Assembly: GCA_030841245.1 (NCBI GenBank)
Contig: JAVEDG010000370.1
Coordinates: 1 to 7,506, forward strand
Reading direction: 5' to 3'
Source of the DNA: Actinomycetota bacterium
Lineage (GTDB): Bacteria; Actinomycetota; Actinomycetes; JACCUZ01
Length of the DNA: 7,506 nucleotides
The position numbers and the translations under genes are program-made. The number at the start of each line of letters is the position of its first letter. The stretch's first letter is position 1. The notes beneath the pieces are model-generated. The model had not been told where the DNA came from and ran no database searches. It saw only the letters and a program-made list of their open reading frames with translations. Shown in pieces: positions 6,189 to 7,506 of the stretch.

Positions 6189-6218
6189 AGCGTAGTGGCA
6201 GGTTGGTGCCAGTGTCCG
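6189..6218 (-). promoter_or_regulatory. Candidate leaderless promoter of the regulator gene
   Basis: On the minus strand CGGACA (6213-6218; 4 of 6 matches to TTGACA) is followed by an 18-nt spacer and TACGCT (6189-6194; fits TANNNT). Seven nucleotides then lead to the A of ATG 6181, so transcription should begin at or beside the start codon. No Shine-Dalgarno sequence precedes the gene, which agrees with a leaderless mRNA. Confidence 0.45.
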
Positions 6219-6229
6219 CTGGCTGCCAC
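6195..6229. repeat. Inverted repeats overlapping the regulator promoter (possible operator)
   Basis: GTGGCAG (6195-6201) and CTGCCAC (6223-6229) are exact inverted repeats 21 nt apart. They lie directly upstream of the -10 box and upstream of the -35 hexamer. A second, smaller dyad, GCCAG-N6-CTGGC (6208-6223), is centred on the -35. TGGCA/TGCCA half-sites occur three times in this stretch (6196, 6207, 6224). Position suits binding by the regulator itself or another repressor; no protein is assigned. Confidence 0.35.
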
Positions 6230-6260
6230 GACATGACCGGAGATTCACGGCATGCTGGCC

Positions 6261-6308
6261 CCGGCGGGCGGCGGAACCGCGGCAGGGGACGGTTTCGCCG
6301 CCCGCCGG
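6261..6308 (-). terminator. Long stem-loop after the fba-DUF3151 unit
   Basis: Two 19-nt arms (6261-6279 and 6290-6308) pair at 18 of 19 positions around a 10-nt loop. The exception is position 6274/6295, a G-U pair on the plus strand and a C-A mismatch in a minus-strand transcript. The stem is almost all G and C and begins 6 nt after the stop of the DUF3151 gene. No U-run follows, as is usual for actinobacterial terminators. It separates this operon from the regulator gene on the same strand; a processing or RNA-stability hairpin is the alternative. Confidence 0.6.
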
Positions 6309-6314
6309 CATGTC

Positions 6315-6728
6315 TCAGCCGGACAGCGCCGCGGCCGCCGTCGGGCTGGAGTCCCGAAGGAAGGTCCGGCAGCGCTGGGCTTCCTCGTCCTCAGCGATCG
6401 CCTCCGCCGCCACAGCAAGGGCGTGCAGCGCACGCAGGAAGCCCCGGTTGGGCTCGTGCTCCCACGGCACCGGGCCGTGGCCCTTCCAGCCGTTTCGACG
6501 CAGCGCGTCCAGCCCTCGGTGGTAGCCGGTCCGGGCGAACGCGTAACCGAGCACCGGCTGGCCCCCGGCCAGCGCGCCCTCGGCCAGCACGGCCCAGGCC
6601 AGCGAGGATGTCGGGTGAGCCGCCGCCACCTGCTCGGGGTCCGCGCCGAGCGCCAGCTCCGAAGCGGTCTGGTCGACGGGCAGCAGGGTCTCCGGCGGCT
6701 CGCCGAGAAGGTTGTGGTGCTCGCTCAT
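6315..6728 (-). CDS. DUF3151 family protein
   Basis: A 137-residue cytosolic protein of the actinobacterial DUF3151 family (Rv0360c-like in M. tuberculosis), of unknown function. Family marks are AAAHPTSSLAWAVLAE (about 35-50), YAFARTGYHRGLDALRRNGW (62-81) followed by KGHGPVPW, and HEPNRGFLRAL (91-101). The Ala-rich helices look like a TPR-like alpha-helical fold, which is my inference. No signal peptide or membrane segment is seen. The ATG at 6728 lies 6 nt after the fba stop; the nearest purine run (GAGGGG) is about 13 nt upstream inside the end of fba, so translation is probably coupled to fba. The pairing with fba and nearby purA agrees with what I recall of mycobacterial gene order. A strong stem-loop directly follows the stop. 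Confidence 0.92.
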   Translation of the reverse strand: MSEHHNLLGEPPETLLPVDQTASELALGADPEQVAAAHPTSSLAWAVLAEGALAGGQPVLGYAFARTGYHRGLDALRRNGWKGHGPVPWEHEPNRGFLRALHALAVAAEAIAEDEEAQRCRTFLRDSSPTAAAALSG

Positions 6729-6734
6729 GTCGCG

Positions 6735-7506
6735 CTACTTGCCCCTCGTCGTACCTGCCGAGCGGAGGTCCTGGCACGCGTGCACGACCCGCGCGGCCAT
6801 GCCGGTCTCCGCCGACTTCCCGTAGGTCCGCGGGTCGTACTGCTTCTTGTCGCCGACCTCACCGTCGACCTTGAGTACTCCGTCGTAGTTGCGGAACATG
6901 TGCTCGACGATCGGGCGGGTGAAGGCGTACTGCGTGTCAGTGTCGACGTTCATCTTCACCACGCCGTAGTCGAGCGTCTCGCGGATCTCCTCCAGCAGCG
7001 AACCCGACCCGCCGTGGAAGACCAGGTCGAACGGCTTGTCCTTGCCGACCTTCGCGCCCACCTCGTCCTGGATGTCCTTGAGGATCGAGGGCTTGAGCTT
7101 GACGTTGCCCGGCTTGTAGACGCCGTGCACGTTGCCGAAGGTCGCGGCGAGGATGTAGCGGCCGACCTCACCGCTGACGCCGAGGACCTCGATCGTGCGC
7201 ATCGCGTCGCCGGGGGTCGTGTAGAGCTTCTCGTTGATCTCGTTCGCGACCCCGTCCTCCTCACCACCGACCACACCGATCTCGAGCTCCATCACGATCC
7301 TGGCCTTGGCACACTCCTCGAGCAGGCCACGCGCGATCGAGAGGTTCTCCTCGAGCTCGACCGCGGACCCGTCCCACATGTGCGACTGGAACAACGGCTC
7401 CCGGCCTCCGGCGACGCGTTCCTGAGAGATGGTGATGAGCGGTCGCATGTAGCCGTCGAGCTTGTCCTTGGGGCAGTGGTCGGTGTGCAGCGCGATCGTC
7501 ACGCCG
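6735..7506 (-). CDS. fba: Class II fructose-bisphosphate aldolase, N-terminus beyond window
   Basis: The last 256 codons of a zinc-dependent class II aldolase, which splits fructose 1,6-bisphosphate into dihydroxyacetone phosphate and glyceraldehyde 3-phosphate in glycolysis and forms it in gluconeogenesis. The family is about 340-345 residues, so roughly 85-90 N-terminal residues lie outside the right edge. Visible active-site elements are HTDHCPK (catalytic Asp at 7479-7481, zinc-binding His at 7476-7478), QSHMWDGS, EIGVVGGEEDGV, the zinc-binding His of GNVHGVYKPGN (7125-7127), the His of VFHGGSGS (7014-7016) and MNVDTDTQYAFTRP, which binds substrate phosphate. The sequence is close to the M. 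tuberculosis enzyme in these blocks. It ends 6 nt before the DUF3151 start and is surely co-transcribed with it. The window contains no fba start or promoter. Confidence 0.97.
   Translation of the reverse strand, partial: GVTIALHTDHCPKDKLDGYMRPLITISQERVAGGREPLFQSHMWDGSAVELEENLSIARGLLEECAKARIVMELEIGVVGGEEDGVANEINEKLYTTPGDAMRTIEVLGVSGEVGRYILAATFGNVHGVYKPGNVKLKPSILKDIQDEVGAKVGKDKPFDLVFHGGSGSLLEEIRETLDYGVVKMNVDTDTQYAFTRPIVEHMFRNYDGVLKVDGEVGDKKQYDPRTYGKSAETGMAARVVHACQDLRSAGTTRGK

Noticed and set aside
6008..6874. 288-codon open frame on the plus strand
   Set aside because: Crosses the regulator start, the stem-loop, DUF3151 and the fba end in antisense; Arg/Pro-rich low-complexity product.
1..7506. 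tRNA, rRNA, CRISPR array, insertion sequence or attachment site
   Set aside because: No clover-leaf-like segment, spaced repeats, transposase motif or terminal inverted repeats were seen; nearly all the sequence is accounted for by coding genes.

Overview
The window is a high-GC, gene-dense chromosomal segment from an actinobacterium (Actinomycetota). The fructose-bisphosphate aldolase, the DUF3151 protein and the adenylosuccinate synthetase all look like mycobacterial or nocardioform proteins. TANNNT-type -10 boxes sit right at start codons, and GTG and TTG starts are used. The C-terminal style of the LuxR-type regulator suggests Nocardioidaceae or another Propionibacteriales family, but that is only an impression. 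I see no mobile element, CRISPR array, rRNA or tRNA.

Layout from right to left, the direction in which most genes are read. The minus strand enters with the last 256 codons of a class II fructose-bisphosphate aldolase (fba, 6735-7506), followed 6 nt later by a DUF3151 gene (6315-6728). That unit ends at a 19-bp stem-loop (6261-6308). Next come a regulator with its own, probably leaderless, promoter (5207-6181) and a soluble phospholipase D-like, cardiolipin synthase-type enzyme 22 nt downstream (4027-5184). The only plus-strand gene, a diacylglycerol kinase-family lipid kinase (3131-4021), converges on that enzyme with a 5-nt gap. It is divergent from purA (1780-3072), with 58 nt between the two start codons. 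purA is followed 10 nt later by a class III aminotransferase (411-1769). A hypothetical acidic protein with a leaderless-looking GTG start (1-356) runs off the left edge.

How the parts relate. purA, DUF3151 and fba are housekeeping genes, and from memory they lie near each other in Mycobacterium tuberculosis (Rv0357c, Rv0360c, Rv0363c). Between them here sits a small group: a regulator, a PLD-type phospholipid enzyme and a lipid kinase. Regulator and PLD gene look like one operon. The lipid kinase could act on the same membrane lipid pool, as diacylglycerol, phosphatidic acid and cardiolipin are linked by metabolism, but it is transcribed separately and the link is inference.

I found no clearly new defence or mobile system. 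The points most worth a second look are the regulator/PLD/lipid-kinase group inside conserved synteny, the exact 15-bp direct repeat over the stop codons of the regulator and the PLD gene, the two leaderless promoters with identical spacing, and the aminotransferase of unknown substrate attached to purA.
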